64,000 nt of DNA from Nocardioides oceani (GCF_030412965.1 NZ_JAUHJQ010000004.1:285580-349579); one strand, 5' to 3'; counted from the first letter of the stretch, positions 28,697-38,038 are shown. Notes: generated by a model from the letters alone, not told the origin. A program made the numbers and translations.

Positions 28697-30847
28697 GTGA
28701 GGCCGAGCACCACGCGCGTACGCCGCGTGCTCGCCGCTGCCCTGGCGCTGCCCGTGCTGGTGGTCCCCGCCCTCGCGGCGACCGGCTCCCCGGCCAGCGG
28801 CGACGCCTCCGACGCCCCGGACGCCGGGGGCCGCCTCCACCTCGTGACGCTGGCGGGACCGGGCGTTGCGGGCTATCGCGGCCCGCTGCCGGACTCCTAC
28901 GTGCGCGTGGCGATGCTGCGCGAGCAGGACGCCCTCCTGGAGTCTGTCGGCGCGCCGGCCACGGCCTACCGCTGGACCACGACGCTCAACGGCTTCGCCG
29001 CCCGGCTGACCCCCGCGCAGGTCGGGGCGCTCCGCGCGGACCCCGACGTCGTCGCCGTCGAGCGCGACGAGGTCCGTCCGCTCGCCGGTGTGCCCGCGCG
29101 CGGGGCGGCGGCGGCACCCCGTGGCCGCCGGACCGGTGGCCCAGCCGGCTCCGGCGTGGTCATCGGGGTCGTGGACTCCGGCCTCGCGCCCGAGAGCCCG
29201 GTCTTCTCCGGCGCGCCCCGTCTCGGCCGGGCACCGGACGGGTTCGGCGGCGCCTGCGTCACCGCCGAGGACTGGCCCGCGGAGCGTTGCACGCGCAAGG
29301 TCGTCGGCGCCCGGTGGTTCGTCCGCGGCTTCGGCGAGGACGCCGTGCGGGCGGGCGCGTCGCTGAGCCCGCGCGACGACGACGGCCACGGGACCCGGTC
29401 GGCCTCCATCGCGGCCGGCAACAGCGGCGTCACCGTCCGCGTGGGCGAGCGCCGCGTCGGCCGCTACAGCGGCGTCGCCCCGCAGGCGCGGCTCGCCGTC
29501 TACAAGGCGTGCTGGACCGCACCCGACCCGAGCGACGACGGCTGCGCCACCTCCGACCTCGTGGCGGCGGTGGACCAGGCGGTCGCCGACGGCGTCGACG
29601 TGCTCTCGCTGGCCGTGGCCGGCGGGGAGGGGTACGACGCGCTCGAGCGGGCCCTGCTCGGCGCCGCCGAGGCCGACGTGGTCGTCGTGGCCGCGGCCGG
29701 CAACGACGCGCGCACGGCGTACGCCGCCCACCCCGGGCCGTGGGTGACGACCGTCGGCGGGGCGGCGGGGCCGCAGCGCCGCGGGCGGGTCGTCCTCGCG
29801 GGCGGCCCGACCCTGCTCGGCGCCAGCTCGGCGGGCCGGCCGGTCGGACCGACGCGCGTCGTCCGCGGCGCCGAGGTGGCCGCGCCGAGCGCCTCGCCCG
29901 CGCGCGCCCGGGCCTGCGCGCCGGGCAGCCTGGACGCGGGCGCCGTGGCCGGGCGGATCGTGCTCTGCGCACGCGGCGGGCACGTCCCGCGGTTGGAGAA
30001 GTCCCGAGCCGTCGAGCTCGCCGACGGCGCCGGCATGGTGCTGGTGAACGTCGCGCCGGGGTCGACCGACGCCGACTTCCACCACGTGCCGACCGTCCAT
30101 CTCGACCGGCGGGCCGCCCGGCTGCTCGGGCGCCGGCTCGACGAGCGGCCGGGCCTGCCGGTGGCCCTGCGCCCCGACGGGACGGCCCCCGCCGCCGAGC
30201 GGGTCCTGCCCTGGTCCAGCGCCGGCGACCCCGCGGGCGACCTGGTCAAGCCGGACGTCGTCGCGCCCGCGAGCGGGCTGCTCGGCGCCGTCCCGGCCGC
30301 CGGCCGGCCGGCCCCGTGGGACCTGTCCTCGGGGACGTCTGCCGCGACGGCGTACACCGCCGGCGTCGCGGCGCTCCTCCGCCAGCGCCACCCCTCGTGG
30401 TCCGCGGCGGCGGTCCGCTCCGCCCTCGCCACGACCGCGGGCCGGCTCGACGCGCCGGTGCTGCGCGCCGGGGCCGGGCGGGTCCGGCCCGGCGCGGCGG
30501 TGCGGCCCGGCCTGGTGCACCTGGTCGAGCCCGGGGACTACCGCGCCTGGCTGGACGGCGACCTGCGCGGGGACCTCAACACCCCGTCGGTGCTCCTGCG
30601 CGGGGGCGAGACGCGGGCCACCCGCACGATCACGAACGTGACCGGCCGCGCGCGCTACTTCTCCTCGCGGGTGACCGGCTTCGGGCGCCGCGTGCAGGTC
30701 CGGCCCGCAGCGGTCCGGCTCGGGCCGGGCGCGAGCGCGACGTACACCGTCACCGTCCTCGGCGCCGGCCCCGACGAGGGGCACGTCGTGTGGCTCGGCG
30801 GGTCCGGCACGCTCACCCGCGTCCCGGTGGTCGTCAGCGGCCGCTGA
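28697..30847 (+). CDS. Secreted S8 family serine protease (subtilase)
   Basis: A 716-aa exported subtilase. A signal peptide with a hydrophobic core (VLAAALALPVLVVPALAATG) is at the N-terminus. An I9-like propeptide follows (FAARLTPAQVGALRADPDVVAVERD), then the catalytic domain with Asp160 (VVDSG), His231 (GHGTRSASIAAG), Asn336 (AAAGND) and Ser548 (SSGTSAATA). A PA-like insert and a C-terminal fibronectin-III-like domain resemble the plant/cucumisin branch. The GTG has GGAAGGGG about 7 nt upstream, so this gene, unlike many neighbours, uses a Shine-Dalgarno site. Confidence 0.93.
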   Translation: MRPSTTRVRRVLAAALALPVLVVPALAATGSPASGDASDAPDAGGRLHLVTLAGPGVAGYRGPLPDSYVRVAMLREQDALLESVGAPATAYRWTTTLNGFAARLTPAQVGALRADPDVVAVERDEVRPLAGVPARGAAAAPRGRRTGGPAGSGVVIGVVDSGLAPESPVFSGAPRLGRAPDGFGGACVTAEDWPAERCTRKVVGARWFVRGFGEDAVRAGASLSPRDDDGHGTRSASIAAGNSGVTVRVGERRVGRYSGVAPQARLAVYKACWTAPDPSDDGCATSDLVAAVDQAVADGVDVLSLAVAGGEGYDALERALLGAAEADVVVVAAAGNDARTAYAAHPGPWVTTVGGAAGPQRRGRVVLAGGPTLLGASSAGRPVGPTRVVRGAEVAAPSASPARARACAPGSLDAGAVAGRIVLCARGGHVPRLEKSRAVELADGAGMVLVNVAPGSTDADFHHVPTVHLDRRAARLLGRRLDERPGLPVALRPDGTAPAAERVLPWSSAGDPAGDLVKPDVVAPASGLLGAVPAAGRPAPWDLSSGTSAATAYTAGVAALLRQRHPSWSAAAVRSALATTAGRLDAPVLRAGAGRVRPGAAVRPGLVHLVEPGDYRAWLDGDLRGDLNTPSVLLRGGETRATRTITNVTGRARYFSSRVTGFGRRVQVRPAAVRLGPGASATYTVTVLGAGPDEGHVVWLGGSGTLTRVPVVVSGR

Positions 30848-31255
30848 TCAGCCGCGCTCGGCCAGGGCGGCCAGGCGCTCCAGCGCCACCGGGGCGTCAC
30901 GCGTGACCATCGGGCCGATGTCGGCGGCGCCCGGCCCGCTGATCGTCGTGCGCACCGTGACCGCCGCGCCGTCGCCGTCGGCGCGCACGACGTGGTCGAT
31001 CTCGATGACCAGCTCCCCCATCGTCAGCCGGTCGAGGTAGCGGGCACCGGGCTCGACCACCTCGAGGGTGAACGGCACCTCGATCCCGCCGGCCAGCGTC
31101 ATCGTGCCCGCGGCGCCCTCGGCGAACCGGCCCTCGAGCGCCACCGCCTCGACCGCCGGGTCCCACGCGTGCCAGCTGCCGACGTCGGACCACAGCGCCC
31201 ACACCGCGGCGGGCGGGGCGGTCGTCGTGGCCGACTCCTCGTGCTCGAACGTCAT
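30848..31255 (-). CDS. SRPBCC family protein (polyketide cyclase/START-like)
   Basis: A 135-aa START-like fold protein predicted to bind a hydrophobic ligand. It begins TFEHEESATTTAPPAAVWALWSDVGSWHAWDP, the typical first helix-grip segment, and has VEPGARYLDRLTMGELVIEIDH in the middle. The ATG at 31255 is 7 nt after a TAGGTT -10 hexamer, whose TAG is the stop codon of the upstream gene. It converges on the subtilase gene with adjacent stop codons. Confidence 0.82.
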   Translation of the reverse strand: MTFEHEESATTTAPPAAVWALWSDVGSWHAWDPAVEAVALEGRFAEGAAGTMTLAGGIEVPFTLEVVEPGARYLDRLTMGELVIEIDHVVRADGDGAAVTVRTTISGPGAADIGPMVTRDAPVALERLAALAERG

Positions 31256-31262
31256 GCCGAGC

Positions 31263-31268
31263 AACCTA
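31263..31268 (-). promoter_or_regulatory. -10 element for SRPBCC gene, overlapping a TAG stop
   Basis: On the minus strand TAGGTT ends 7 nt before ATG 31255. Its first three bases are the TAG stop codon (31266-31268) of the upstream GGCT-like gene. Confidence 0.5.
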
Positions 31269-31880
31269 GGGGGTCAGGGCGGGCAACGGGTCGAGGCCGG
31301 GCTGGAGGGAGGCGAGGTACGCCGCCGCCTGCTCGACCGTCCAGCCGCGCGCCTCGCGCAGCCCGGCGGCCATCACCGCGAGGTAGGCGTCCGAGGGGCG
31401 GGTGTGCGGCACGTGGTCGGCGCCGTGGGGCGCGGTGAAGGTCAGCAGCGGGTGGCCGTCGCGGGCACCGACCTCGACGAGCGTCTCGTAGTGCCCCGGC
31501 CCCGCCTCGTGCCGACCGCCCTCGAGCCGGTCGAGCACCAGCTCCTCGATCGGGTCGCCGTCGGCGGGCAGCCGGTACATCTCCTGGGCGGCGATGTCGG
31601 CCAGCTGCGCGGCGGTCACGAGGTAGGCACGGGCCGCGGTGCGACCAGGGTGGGCGTGGTCGTAGAACGCCACGCCGCCGCCCCACTGCGGCGAGCGGCC
31701 GGCGAAGTACGTCGTGCCGGGGAGGTCGACCGGGGCGCTCCGCAGCGGCGGCGAGGTGTCCCGCGCGCCCGGGTTGCGCCGGCTGCCGCCGGGCGGGCAG
31801 CCGCCCTCGAGGTAGCAGGCGAGCCGTTCGGCGGCCATGTTCGAGCCGTAGGAGACGTACCAGACCAAGCCGTCCGCCAC
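31266..31880 (-). CDS. Gamma-glutamylcyclotransferase-like protein
   Basis: A 204-aa protein beginning WYVSYGSNMAAERLACYLEGG; YGSNM is the hallmark of the GGCT/AIG2-like fold. Homologues are sometimes mislabelled histone deacetylase. The middle has TYFAGRSPQWGGGVAFYD and the C-terminal half is helical. The reaction is unknown. It starts 3 bp after the RDD-FHA gene and looks like the last gene of the PP2C-FHA operon. Its stop TAG lies inside the next gene's -10 element. Confidence 0.7.
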   Translation of the reverse strand: MADGLVWYVSYGSNMAAERLACYLEGGCPPGGSRRNPGARDTSPPLRSAPVDLPGTTYFAGRSPQWGGGVAFYDHAHPGRTAARAYLVTAAQLADIAAQEMYRLPADGDPIEELVLDRLEGGRHEAGPGHYETLVEVGARDGHPLLTFTAPHGADHVPHTRPSDAYLAVMAAGLREARGWTVEQAAAYLASLQPGLDPLPALTP

Positions 31881-31883
31881 CGG

Positions 31884-33158
31884 TCAGCCCTCCTGGGCGA
31901 CCGTCATCTGCCGGTCGCCGAACCGGACGAGGTCACCGGCCAGGAGCGTGGTCGGCTTCCCGGCCGACAGCGGGCGCGAGACACCCTGGCGCACGAGGAT
32001 CGAGCCGTTGGTCGAGCCGCGGTCCATCACGACGAGGACGCCGTCGGGCGCGACCTGCAGCTGGGCGTGGGTCTTGGACAGCGACATGTCGGTCGAGCGC
32101 AGCGGCACCAGGTGGCGCACCGGCTCGCCCTGCCGGGCCTCGGGCCGGCGGCCGACCAGCGCGAGGCCCTCGACCACGAACGACTCGCCGCTGTCGAAGG
32201 CCACCCGCCACCGGGACGGCCCGGCGGCGGCCGCGCGGATGACGGTGCGCTCGGCGGTCGTGTGCGGGGTGGGCTGCGGCGCGGCATGGGCCGGGGCGGC
32301 GTGGGCCGGGGCCGGCGTGCCCTGGCCGATGGTCCCGGCGGTCTCCGGCGGTGGCGCGGGCGGGTCGACCAGGGGCGGCCCGAGCTTGCGGCGCTTGGCC
32401 GGCGGCGGGGCGCTGGGGGGTGCCGGGGGCGGGGCGCTGGGGGGTGCCGGGGGCGGGGCGCTGGGGGGTGCGCTCGGAGGGGCGCTCGGAGGGGCGCTCG
32501 GAGGGGCGGCGGTCGGGGGCACCGGCACCGTCGGGGCGGGGACCACGGAGCGGGGAGGCGTCGTGGGGCGCGGCACCCGGGGCGGCACGGCAGGCGTCGT
32601 CGCCGCGGGCGGCGGCGTGGGGACCAGCCGCATCGCGGTGAGGTTGACGATCTGGCGCGGGGCGGCGACGACCTCCTCGACGACCAGCGGCGCCGGGCGC
32701 ACGTCGACGACCGCCGCGTGGGTCAGCCGGTCGTGCACCCCGCGGCGGCGGCCGCTTCCGTCCATGACCGCCGTCCACGCGAGCGTGGCCAGCCCGAAGC
32801 CGAAGGTCGGCAACGCGGCCGCGCCGAGGACGAGCGAGCGGAGCAGGGCGGCCGGCACGCCGATCGGCGCCCCGGTGGACTCGTGGACGACGCGCAGACC
32901 CAGCAGGGCCCGGCCCGGCGAGGTGCCGCGGAGGCCGAGCAGCAGCGAGAAGACGAGGGACACCAGCAGGACCGCCCCGACGACCACGCCGAGGCCGGCC
33001 CACGTCTCGCCGCGGTCGATGAGGAACCACCACGCGAGCACCCCCGCGACGGCGTACGTCCCCCAGGCGACGAGCCGGTCGACGGTGAAGGCGTAGAAGC
33101 GGCGGTCGAGCTCGGCTGCCGGGTACGTCGTCGCGGCCGATGGGGTCTGGCCGGCCAT
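31884..33158 (-). CDS. RDD-FHA fusion membrane protein
   Basis: A 424-aa protein. Residues 15-165 are an RDD domain with RRFYAFTVDRLVAW and several membrane helices. Residues 185-290 are a Pro/Ala linker with tandem PPSAP/PPPAP units. Residues 320-420 are an FHA phosphothreonine-binding domain with LVGRRP, SLSKTHAQL and DRGSTNGS. It probably tethers phosphorylated partners to the membrane. It overlaps the FHA gene upstream by 1 nt (TGATG). Confidence 0.85.
   Translation of the reverse strand: MAGQTPSAATTYPAAELDRRFYAFTVDRLVAWGTYAVAGVLAWWFLIDRGETWAGLGVVVGAVLLVSLVFSLLLGLRGTSPGRALLGLRVVHESTGAPIGVPAALLRSLVLGAAALPTFGFGLATLAWTAVMDGSGRRRGVHDRLTHAAVVDVRPAPLVVEEVVAAPRQIVNLTAMRLVPTPPPAATTPAVPPRVPRPTTPPRSVVPAPTVPVPPTAAPPSAPPSAPPSAPPSAPPPAPPSAPPPAPPSAPPPAKRRKLGPPLVDPPAPPPETAGTIGQGTPAPAHAAPAHAAPQPTPHTTAERTVIRAAAAGPSRWRVAFDSGESFVVEGLALVGRRPEARQGEPVRHLVPLRSTDMSLSKTHAQLQVAPDGVLVVMDRGSTNGSILVRQGVSRPLSAGKPTTLLAGDLVRFGDRQMTVAQEG
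32407..32507 (-). repeat. In-frame tandem repeats encoding the Pro/Ala linker
   Basis: A 24-bp unit is repeated two and a half times, followed by three copies of a 12-bp unit (GCGCTCGGAGGG on the plus strand). Both periods are multiples of three, so copy-number change alters linker length without a frameshift. Confidence 0.8.
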
Positions 33159-34369
33159 CAGGGCTTGGCGACCTGGATGGTGACGCCGTCACCGAGGTCG
33201 ATGACCGCGCCCGGGATCAGCTGGACGGCGACGCCGGGCTGGAGGTCCTCCGGCCCGAGGCCGGGCTGGACCAGCACGGTGCCGTTGGTCGAGCCGAGGT
33301 CGGTGACGACGGCCAGCCCGTGGTCGGCGCCGGAGCCGGGACGCACCTCGAGGTGGGTCGAGGAGATCTCCTGCTGCGGGCTCGGCACGGTCACGAGGCG
33401 CGGCTGTTCGGTGGAGGTGAACCGGCGCGCCTCCGGAGCGCGGCCGACGAGCACCGCGCGGTCGACGTCGACGGTCTCGCCGCTGGAGATCACCAGGCGG
33501 GCGACCGGACGGGAGGTGACCGCCGGCGCCTGCGGCTGACCCGGGATGCCGGAGGGCTTGCGCTGGAACGGCGTCGGGTCGAGCGCCCCGGTCCGGGTCT
33601 CACCGTCGTGGTCGGCCGAGGCCGGCGGCGCCGGGGGTGGACCCGGCGGCGGCGGCACCGACGGCGGGACCGACGGCGGGGGAGGAGGCGGCGACGACGG
33701 GGGCGCCGGCGGGGGCGGAACGGCCGGTGGGGGGAAGGACGGAGGCGGGGGCGGCGACGCGGGCGGCGGGGTCGCGGTCGGGGACCCTGCGGTCGGCTCG
33801 TCGTCGGGCTCGTCGGGGCCGTCGGGCTCGTCGGGCTCGTCGTCGACCTCGCGCAGCTCGGTCTCGTGCTCCGGGCCGAACTCCGGCTCGTCGGCGACGG
33901 GCACCGCGACCGGTCCGGTGCCGGCGGCGCCGGCGGGCTCCTGCAGGCGGGCCAGGCGCACCAGGCCGTCGGCGGCGAGGAGGTCGGGGCCGGCCGGCCG
34001 CTCGTCGAGCACGACCGAGAACGCCTCGACGCTGACCCAGGACCGCTCCACCCAGGTCGTCGCGGACGCGCCGTCGACCTCGACGGTCTCGCCGTCGGCC
34101 GCGACCCGCACGCGGACCCGTCCGCGCACCAGCAGCCGGGTCGCCCCGTCGTCGGCGGTGGTCGCCAGCACGAACGTCGGGAGCGCGCGGAGCCCGTCGG
34201 AGAGCAACGCGTCGAGGAGGACGTCCGCGCCGGCGCCGTCGTCGACCAGCGACCAGAGCGCAGCGGCGCGCGCCTTCTCGCCCGGCGGCAGCAGCACGAT
34301 GGCGTGCGCACCGAGCACGCCGAACCACTCCCCCGGCCGGTAGGACCGGGTCGTCGTCTGCTCGCTCAC
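33158..34369 (-). CDS. FHA domain-containing protein with Asp/Glu- and Pro-rich linker
   Basis: A 403-aa protein. Residues 1-150 form a globular N-terminal domain ([22 protein letters not shown]) of unknown type. Residues 165-280 are an acidic then proline-rich linker. Residues 305-395 are an FHA domain with [20 protein letters not shown] and [11 protein letters not shown]. No transmembrane helix is seen. The GTG at 34369 overlaps the PP2C stop as GTGA. It is probably a scaffold recognising phosphothreonine proteins. Confidence 0.83.
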   Translation of the reverse strand: MSEQTTTRSYRPGEWFGVLGAHAIVLLPPGEKARAAALWSLVDDGAGADVLLDALLSDGLRALPTFVLATTADDGATRLLVRGRVRVRVAADGETVEVDGASATTWVERSWVSVEAFSVVLDERPAGPDLLAADGLVRLARLQEPAGAAGTGPVAVPVADEPEFGPEHETELREVDDEPDEPDGPDEPDDEPTAGSPTATPPPASPPPPPSFPPPAVPPPPAPPSSPPPPPPSVPPSVPPPPGPPPAPPASADHDGETRTGALDPTPFQRKPSGIPGQPQAPAVTSRPVARLVISSGETVDVDRAVLVGRAPEARRFTSTEQPRLVTVPSPQQEISSTHLEVRPGSGADHGLAVVTDLGSTNGTVLVQPGLGPEDLQPGVAVQLIPGAVIDLGDGVTIQVAKP

Positions 34370-35187
34370 GGAAGGGCACCCAGTTTCTGCTCGAGACTCA
34401 CCCGTTGGGCGTCGGAGTCGTAGGAGAACTCGCTGACCAATCCCACCACATCGACGACGACGACCGTCGCGTTGTCCTTGCCGCCCGCCGCGAGGGCCGC
34501 GCCGACGAGCTGGTCGGCGGCGTCGCGCGGGTCGTCGACCCGGCCGAGGATCGTGGCCATCTCCTCGTCGTCGATCATCCCCGTGATGCCGTCGGAGCAG
34601 AGCACGAGCCGCTCGACCGAGGCCAGGGGCAGCAGGAAGTAGTCGGCCTCGGCGGCGTCGGGACCGCCCAGCGCGCGGGTGATGACGTGGCGCTCGGGGT
34701 GCACGGCGGCGTCGTCCTCGGTGATCGCGCCGGCCTCGACGAGCTCCTGCACGACGCTGTGGTCGACGCTGACCTGCTCGAGGCGGCCCTCGGTGAAGCG
34801 GTAGATGCGCGAGTCGCCGAGGTTGGCCAGCAGCCACTTCGGCTCGCCGTCGTCCTCGACGAGGAGAGCGACGACCGCGGTGGTCCCGGCGTGGAACCGG
34901 CCGGCTCCGCGGGCGCGCTGGGCGGCGCCGTACTCCGAGATCCGGCGCTGGCAGTCGCCCAGCGTCGAGGCGATGACGTCGGTGCCACGGGCCGGGTCGT
35001 AGCCGGCGTCGGCGAGACGGCCGAACTCCTCGACCACGATCGCGCTGGCGACGTCGCCGCCCTCGTGCCCGCCCATGCCGTCGGCGACGACGAAGACGGG
35101 CGGCGCGGCGAGGTAGGAGTCCTCGTTGACCTCGCGGACCAGGCCGACGTCGGTGGCCGCACCGTGGTGGAGCTCGACGGCCTTCAC
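34366..35187 (-). CDS. PP2C family serine/threonine protein phosphatase
   Basis: A 273-aa PPM phosphatase (PstP-like core without a membrane anchor). The metal-binding motifs are complete: [39 protein letters not shown] and [11 protein letters not shown]. It presumably opposes Ser/Thr kinases in the FHA system. The GTG at 35187 starts only 24 bp from the divergent helicase-associated gene and follows TACCGA by 7 nt. Confidence 0.92.
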   Translation of the reverse strand: MKAVELHHGAATDVGLVREVNEDSYLAAPPVFVVADGMGGHEGGDVASAIVVEEFGRLADAGYDPARGTDVIASTLGDCQRRISEYGAAQRARGAGRFHAGTTAVVALLVEDDGEPKWLLANLGDSRIYRFTEGRLEQVSVDHSVVQELVEAGAITEDDAAVHPERHVITRALGGPDAAEADYFLLPLASVERLVLCSDGITGMIDDEEMATILGRVDDPRDAADQLVGAALAAGGKDNATVVVVDVVGLVSEFSYDSDAQRVSLEQKLGALP

Positions 35188-35194
35188 GGGCGGC

Positions 35195-35204
35195 TCGGTA
35201 GCGT
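35195..35204. promoter_or_regulatory. Overlapping divergent -10 elements (bidirectional promoter)
   Basis: The plus-strand TAGCGT (35199-35204) ends 7 nt before ATG 35212. The minus-strand TACCGA (35195-35200) ends 7 nt before GTG 35187. The two hexamers share the TA step at 35199-35200. Both genes would be leaderless. Confidence 0.5.
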
Positions 35205-35211
35205 TGAGGGG

Positions 35212-37497
35212 ATGCCCGGACACCGCTCGCTCGCCGACCAGCTGCGCAGCTGGCCCGACGAGCGCCTGTCCCGGCTCCTGCACGAGCGTCCCGATCTCGC
35301 CACTCCCGCCCCTCATGACTCCGGCCAGCTGGCGTCCCGCGCGGCCACTCGATCGTCCTTGATGCGTGCGCTCGACAGCCTCACGAGGCTCGAGCTCTGT
35401 GTCCTTGATGCCCTCGTCGTCGCAGGTCAAACCACACCCGCGGAACTCGTCACCCTGGTCCGTGCCGCACCGGAGTCCACCACATCCGCGCTCGGCCGGC
35501 TGCTCGATCTCGCGCTGGCGTGGGAGTCGACCGGTGGGCTGCGCGCGCTGACCGGCGTCGCCGACGCCATGGCCGGGGTCCGCGGGGGCGGCACGAGCGG
35601 GCTCCACCCGCGCTCACCGGACGCCCCCGCCCCGGCCGAGGTGCAGCGGCGCCTGGCCGAGGTCTCGCCCGCGGCCCGCACCCTGCTCGAGCACGTCGCC
35701 GAGCAGGGCGGCGAGGCGACCACGGGCACGTCGCGGCACCACGTCAGCGTCGCCGACGCCGCCACCCCTGCCGAGGAGCTGCTCGCCCGGCGCCTGCTGG
35801 TGCCCCGCAGCGGCGGCGTCGTCGTGCTGCCCGGCGAGGTCGGGCTGGCCCTGCGCGGGGGCACGACCACCCGCGAGCCGGTCGACGAGGTCCCGGAGGT
35901 GGTCACCTCCGAGCGCTCCGTCTCGCTGGTGGACCGGGCCGCGGCGGGCGCGGCCTTCGAGGTGGTGCGCCGCGTCGAGCTGCTCCTGGACCAGTGGGGC
36001 ACCGCGCCGCCGACGGCCCTGCGCAGCGGCGGCCTGGGCGTGCGCGACCTCAAGGCGGCCGCGGTGCTGCTGCACGTGGACGAGCCCACGGCGGCGCTGC
36101 TCGTCGAGGTGGCGTACGCCGCCGGGCTGGTCGCCACGACGGCCGACCGCGACGGCAATCCCGCGTGGGTGCCGACCGACCTGTTCGACACCTGGTCGGG
36201 CCAGGAGCTCGCCGCACGCTGGACCGGCCTGGTGCGGGCCTGGCTGGACACCCCGCGGCTGCCGAGCCTGGTGGGGCAGCGCGACCCGCAGGGCAAGGCG
36301 TGGAACGCGCTCCAGCCCGAGCTCGCCTCCGCCACGGCCGCCGAGGCGCGCCGGATGGCGCTCGAGGCGCTGGCCGACCTGCCCGACGGCCGGGTGGTGG
36401 CCACCGGGACGGGCCCGCCGTCGGTGGTGGCCCGGGTCGCCTGGCTGCGGCCGCGCCGGCCCCGCACGCGTGCGGACCAGGTGGCCGCGGCGCTCGTCGA
36501 GGCCGCGGCGCTCGGGGTCGCCGGGCTCGGCGGCCTGGCGACGTACTCCCGCGCGCTGCTGGACGGCGAGGACTCGGCCCCGTCGCTCGCGGCGCTGCTG
36601 CCGGAGCCGGTCGACCACGTGCTGCTCCAGGCCGACCTCACCGCGGTGGCGCCGGGCCCGCTGGAGTCTGCGCTGGCGCGGCGGCTGCAGGTGGTGGCCG
36701 ACGTGGAGTCGCGGGGCGGGGCGACGGTCTACCGGTTCACCCCCGGCTCGGTGCGCCGGGCGCTGGACTCGGGCTGGACGGCGGTCGAGCTGCACGACTT
36801 CGTGGGGTCGGTCTCGCGGACACCGGTGCCGCAGCCGTTGACGTACCTGGTCGACGACACCGCGCGGACCTACGGCGCGGTCCGCGTGGGCGCGGTGGAG
36901 GCGTTCCTGCGCTCCGACGACACCTCCGCGCTGACCGAGCTGGAGCACCACCCCAAGGCGGCGGGTCTCGGGCTGCGCCGGATCGCGCCGACGGTGCTCG
37001 TGTCCACGACGCCGTTGGACGTCCTGCTCCCCCGGCTCCGCGAGCTCGGCGGCGCGCCGGTCGTCGAGGCGCCCGACGGCACGGTGCACGTCGCCCGGCC
37101 CGACGTGCTGCGCGCCCGGACCCCGAAGGACCGGCGCACTCCGTCCGGGAGCGCCCGCGCCGCCGCCCACCGGGCCGCCACCGCGTCGGCGGTCGTCACC
37201 GCGATCCGCTCCGGGGACCGGGCCGCCTCCAGCCGCCCGGCCGCCGGGGCCGGGGGCGCCGGGGTCGCCCCGCTGTCGCCGAGCGGCTCGCTCGCCGCCC
37301 TCCGCGAGGCCGTCGAGTCACGGACCCCGGTGCTCATCGCCTACGTCGACAACCACGGCACCTCGACCGAGCGGGTCGTCGACCCGCAGTCGGTCGAAGG
37401 CGGCCAGCTGGTCGCGCACGACCACCGCAGCGACGACGTCCGGACCTTCGCCGTGCACCGGATCACGAGCGTCCGACCCGTTGAGGGCTCTCCGTAG
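35212..37497 (+). CDS. Helicase-associated protein with C-terminal WYL-like domain
   Basis: A 761-aa protein of the actinobacterial family paired with XPB helicase (Rv0862c-like). The N-terminus [26 protein letters not shown] leads winged-helix repeats ([25 protein letters not shown]). The region [19 protein letters not shown] onward, near residue 465, is the helicase_C_3-type domain. The last ~70 residues ([21 protein letters not shown]) resemble a WYL domain. It has no Walker motifs of its own. It starts at ATG 35212 after a -10 hexamer by 7 nt. Confidence 0.8.
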   Translation: MPGHRSLADQLRSWPDERLSRLLHERPDLATPAPHDSGQLASRAATRSSLMRALDSLTRLELCVLDALVVAGQTTPAELVTLVRAAPESTTSALGRLLDLALAWESTGGLRALTGVADAMAGVRGGGTSGLHPRSPDAPAPAEVQRRLAEVSPAARTLLEHVAEQGGEATTGTSRHHVSVADAATPAEELLARRLLVPRSGGVVVLPGEVGLALRGGTTTREPVDEVPEVVTSERSVSLVDRAAAGAAFEVVRRVELLLDQWGTAPPTALRSGGLGVRDLKAAAVLLHVDEPTAALLVEVAYAAGLVATTADRDGNPAWVPTDLFDTWSGQELAARWTGLVRAWLDTPRLPSLVGQRDPQGKAWNALQPELASATAAEARRMALEALADLPDGRVVATGTGPPSVVARVAWLRPRRPRTRADQVAAALVEAAALGVAGLGGLATYSRALLDGEDSAPSLAALLPEPVDHVLLQADLTAVAPGPLESALARRLQVVADVESRGGATVYRFTPGSVRRALDSGWTAVELHDFVGSVSRTPVPQPLTYLVDDTARTYGAVRVGAVEAFLRSDDTSALTELEHHPKAAGLGLRRIAPTVLVSTTPLDVLLPRLRELGGAPVVEAPDGTVHVARPDVLRARTPKDRRTPSGSARAAAHRAATASAVVTAIRSGDRAASSRPAAGAGGAGVAPLSPSGSLAALREAVESRTPVLIAYVDNHGTSTERVVDPQSVEGGQLVAHDHRSDDVRTFAVHRITSVRPVEGSP

Positions 37498-37500
37498 ACT
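37495..37500 (+). promoter_or_regulatory. -10 element for CGNR gene, overlapping a TAG stop
   Basis: TAGACT ends 6 nt before GTG 37507. Its TAG is the stop codon of the upstream helicase-associated gene. Confidence 0.5.
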
Positions 37501-37506
37501 CGGCAG

Positions 37507-38031
37507 GTGGACTTCATCCGGTACGCCGAGCAGTCGGCCGCGCTGCTCAATGCGCAGCTCGACGACGTCGAGGCGCTGCGTGCCCACCTGGCCGCGCGGC
37601 CGTGGCTGCAGGAGCAGTGCACCGACCGCGACTGCATGCTGCTGCGCAAGCACCAGCGCGAGCTGCGGCCGGTCTTCGAGGCGTCCGCGGCCGGTGACGT
37701 CACCGGCGTGGTCGACGGCCTCAACGAGCTGATGGCGCGCCACCCGGTCAGCCCGCGGATCTCCGACCACGACGGCCACCTCCACGTCCACGTCGCCAGC
37801 CGCACCGCCTCGGTGGCCGAGCTGCTCGTCGGCGAGTCGCTGCTCGGGCTGATGACGCTGGTCTGCGACCTCGGGCCGAACCGGCTCGGCGTCTGCGCGG
37901 CCGCCCCGTGCCGCCAGGTGTACGTCGACACCTCCCCCAACCAGTCGCGCCGCTACTGCTCGGACCGCTGCTCCTCGCGGGCCAACGTGGCGGCGTACCG
38001 AGCCCGGCAGAAGGCAGTCGCCCCGGCATGA
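37507..38031 (+). CDS. CGNR zinc-finger (ABATE-like) protein
   Basis: A 174-aa protein with a helical N-terminal domain of ABATE type (DFIRYAEQSAALLNAQLDDVEALRAHL) and a C-terminal CGNR zinc finger, CAAAPCRQVYVDTSPNQSRRYCSDRC. Such proteins are thought to be DNA-binding regulators, but no target is known. The GTG at 37507 is fixed by the leaderless -10. It lies between the helicase-associated gene and XPB and is separated from XPB by 7 nt. Confidence 0.85.
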   Translation: MDFIRYAEQSAALLNAQLDDVEALRAHLAARPWLQEQCTDRDCMLLRKHQRELRPVFEASAAGDVTGVVDGLNELMARHPVSPRISDHDGHLHVHVASRTASVAELLVGESLLGLMTLVCDLGPNRLGVCAAAPCRQVYVDTSPNQSRRYCSDRCSSRANVAAYRARQKAVAPA

Positions 38032-38038
38032 GCGCCGC

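Noticed and set aside
27962..30784. A 940-codon open frame on the minus strand opposite the subtilase gene
   Set aside because: Only its last 211 codons (HAD hydrolase) have recognisable motifs. The rest mirrors the GC-rich subtilase coding strand, and a leaderless promoter places the HAD start at 28597.
31266..31880. Histone deacetylase label for the YGSNM protein
   Set aside because: The YGSNM start is a GGCT-fold hallmark; the deacetylase metal-binding motifs are absent.
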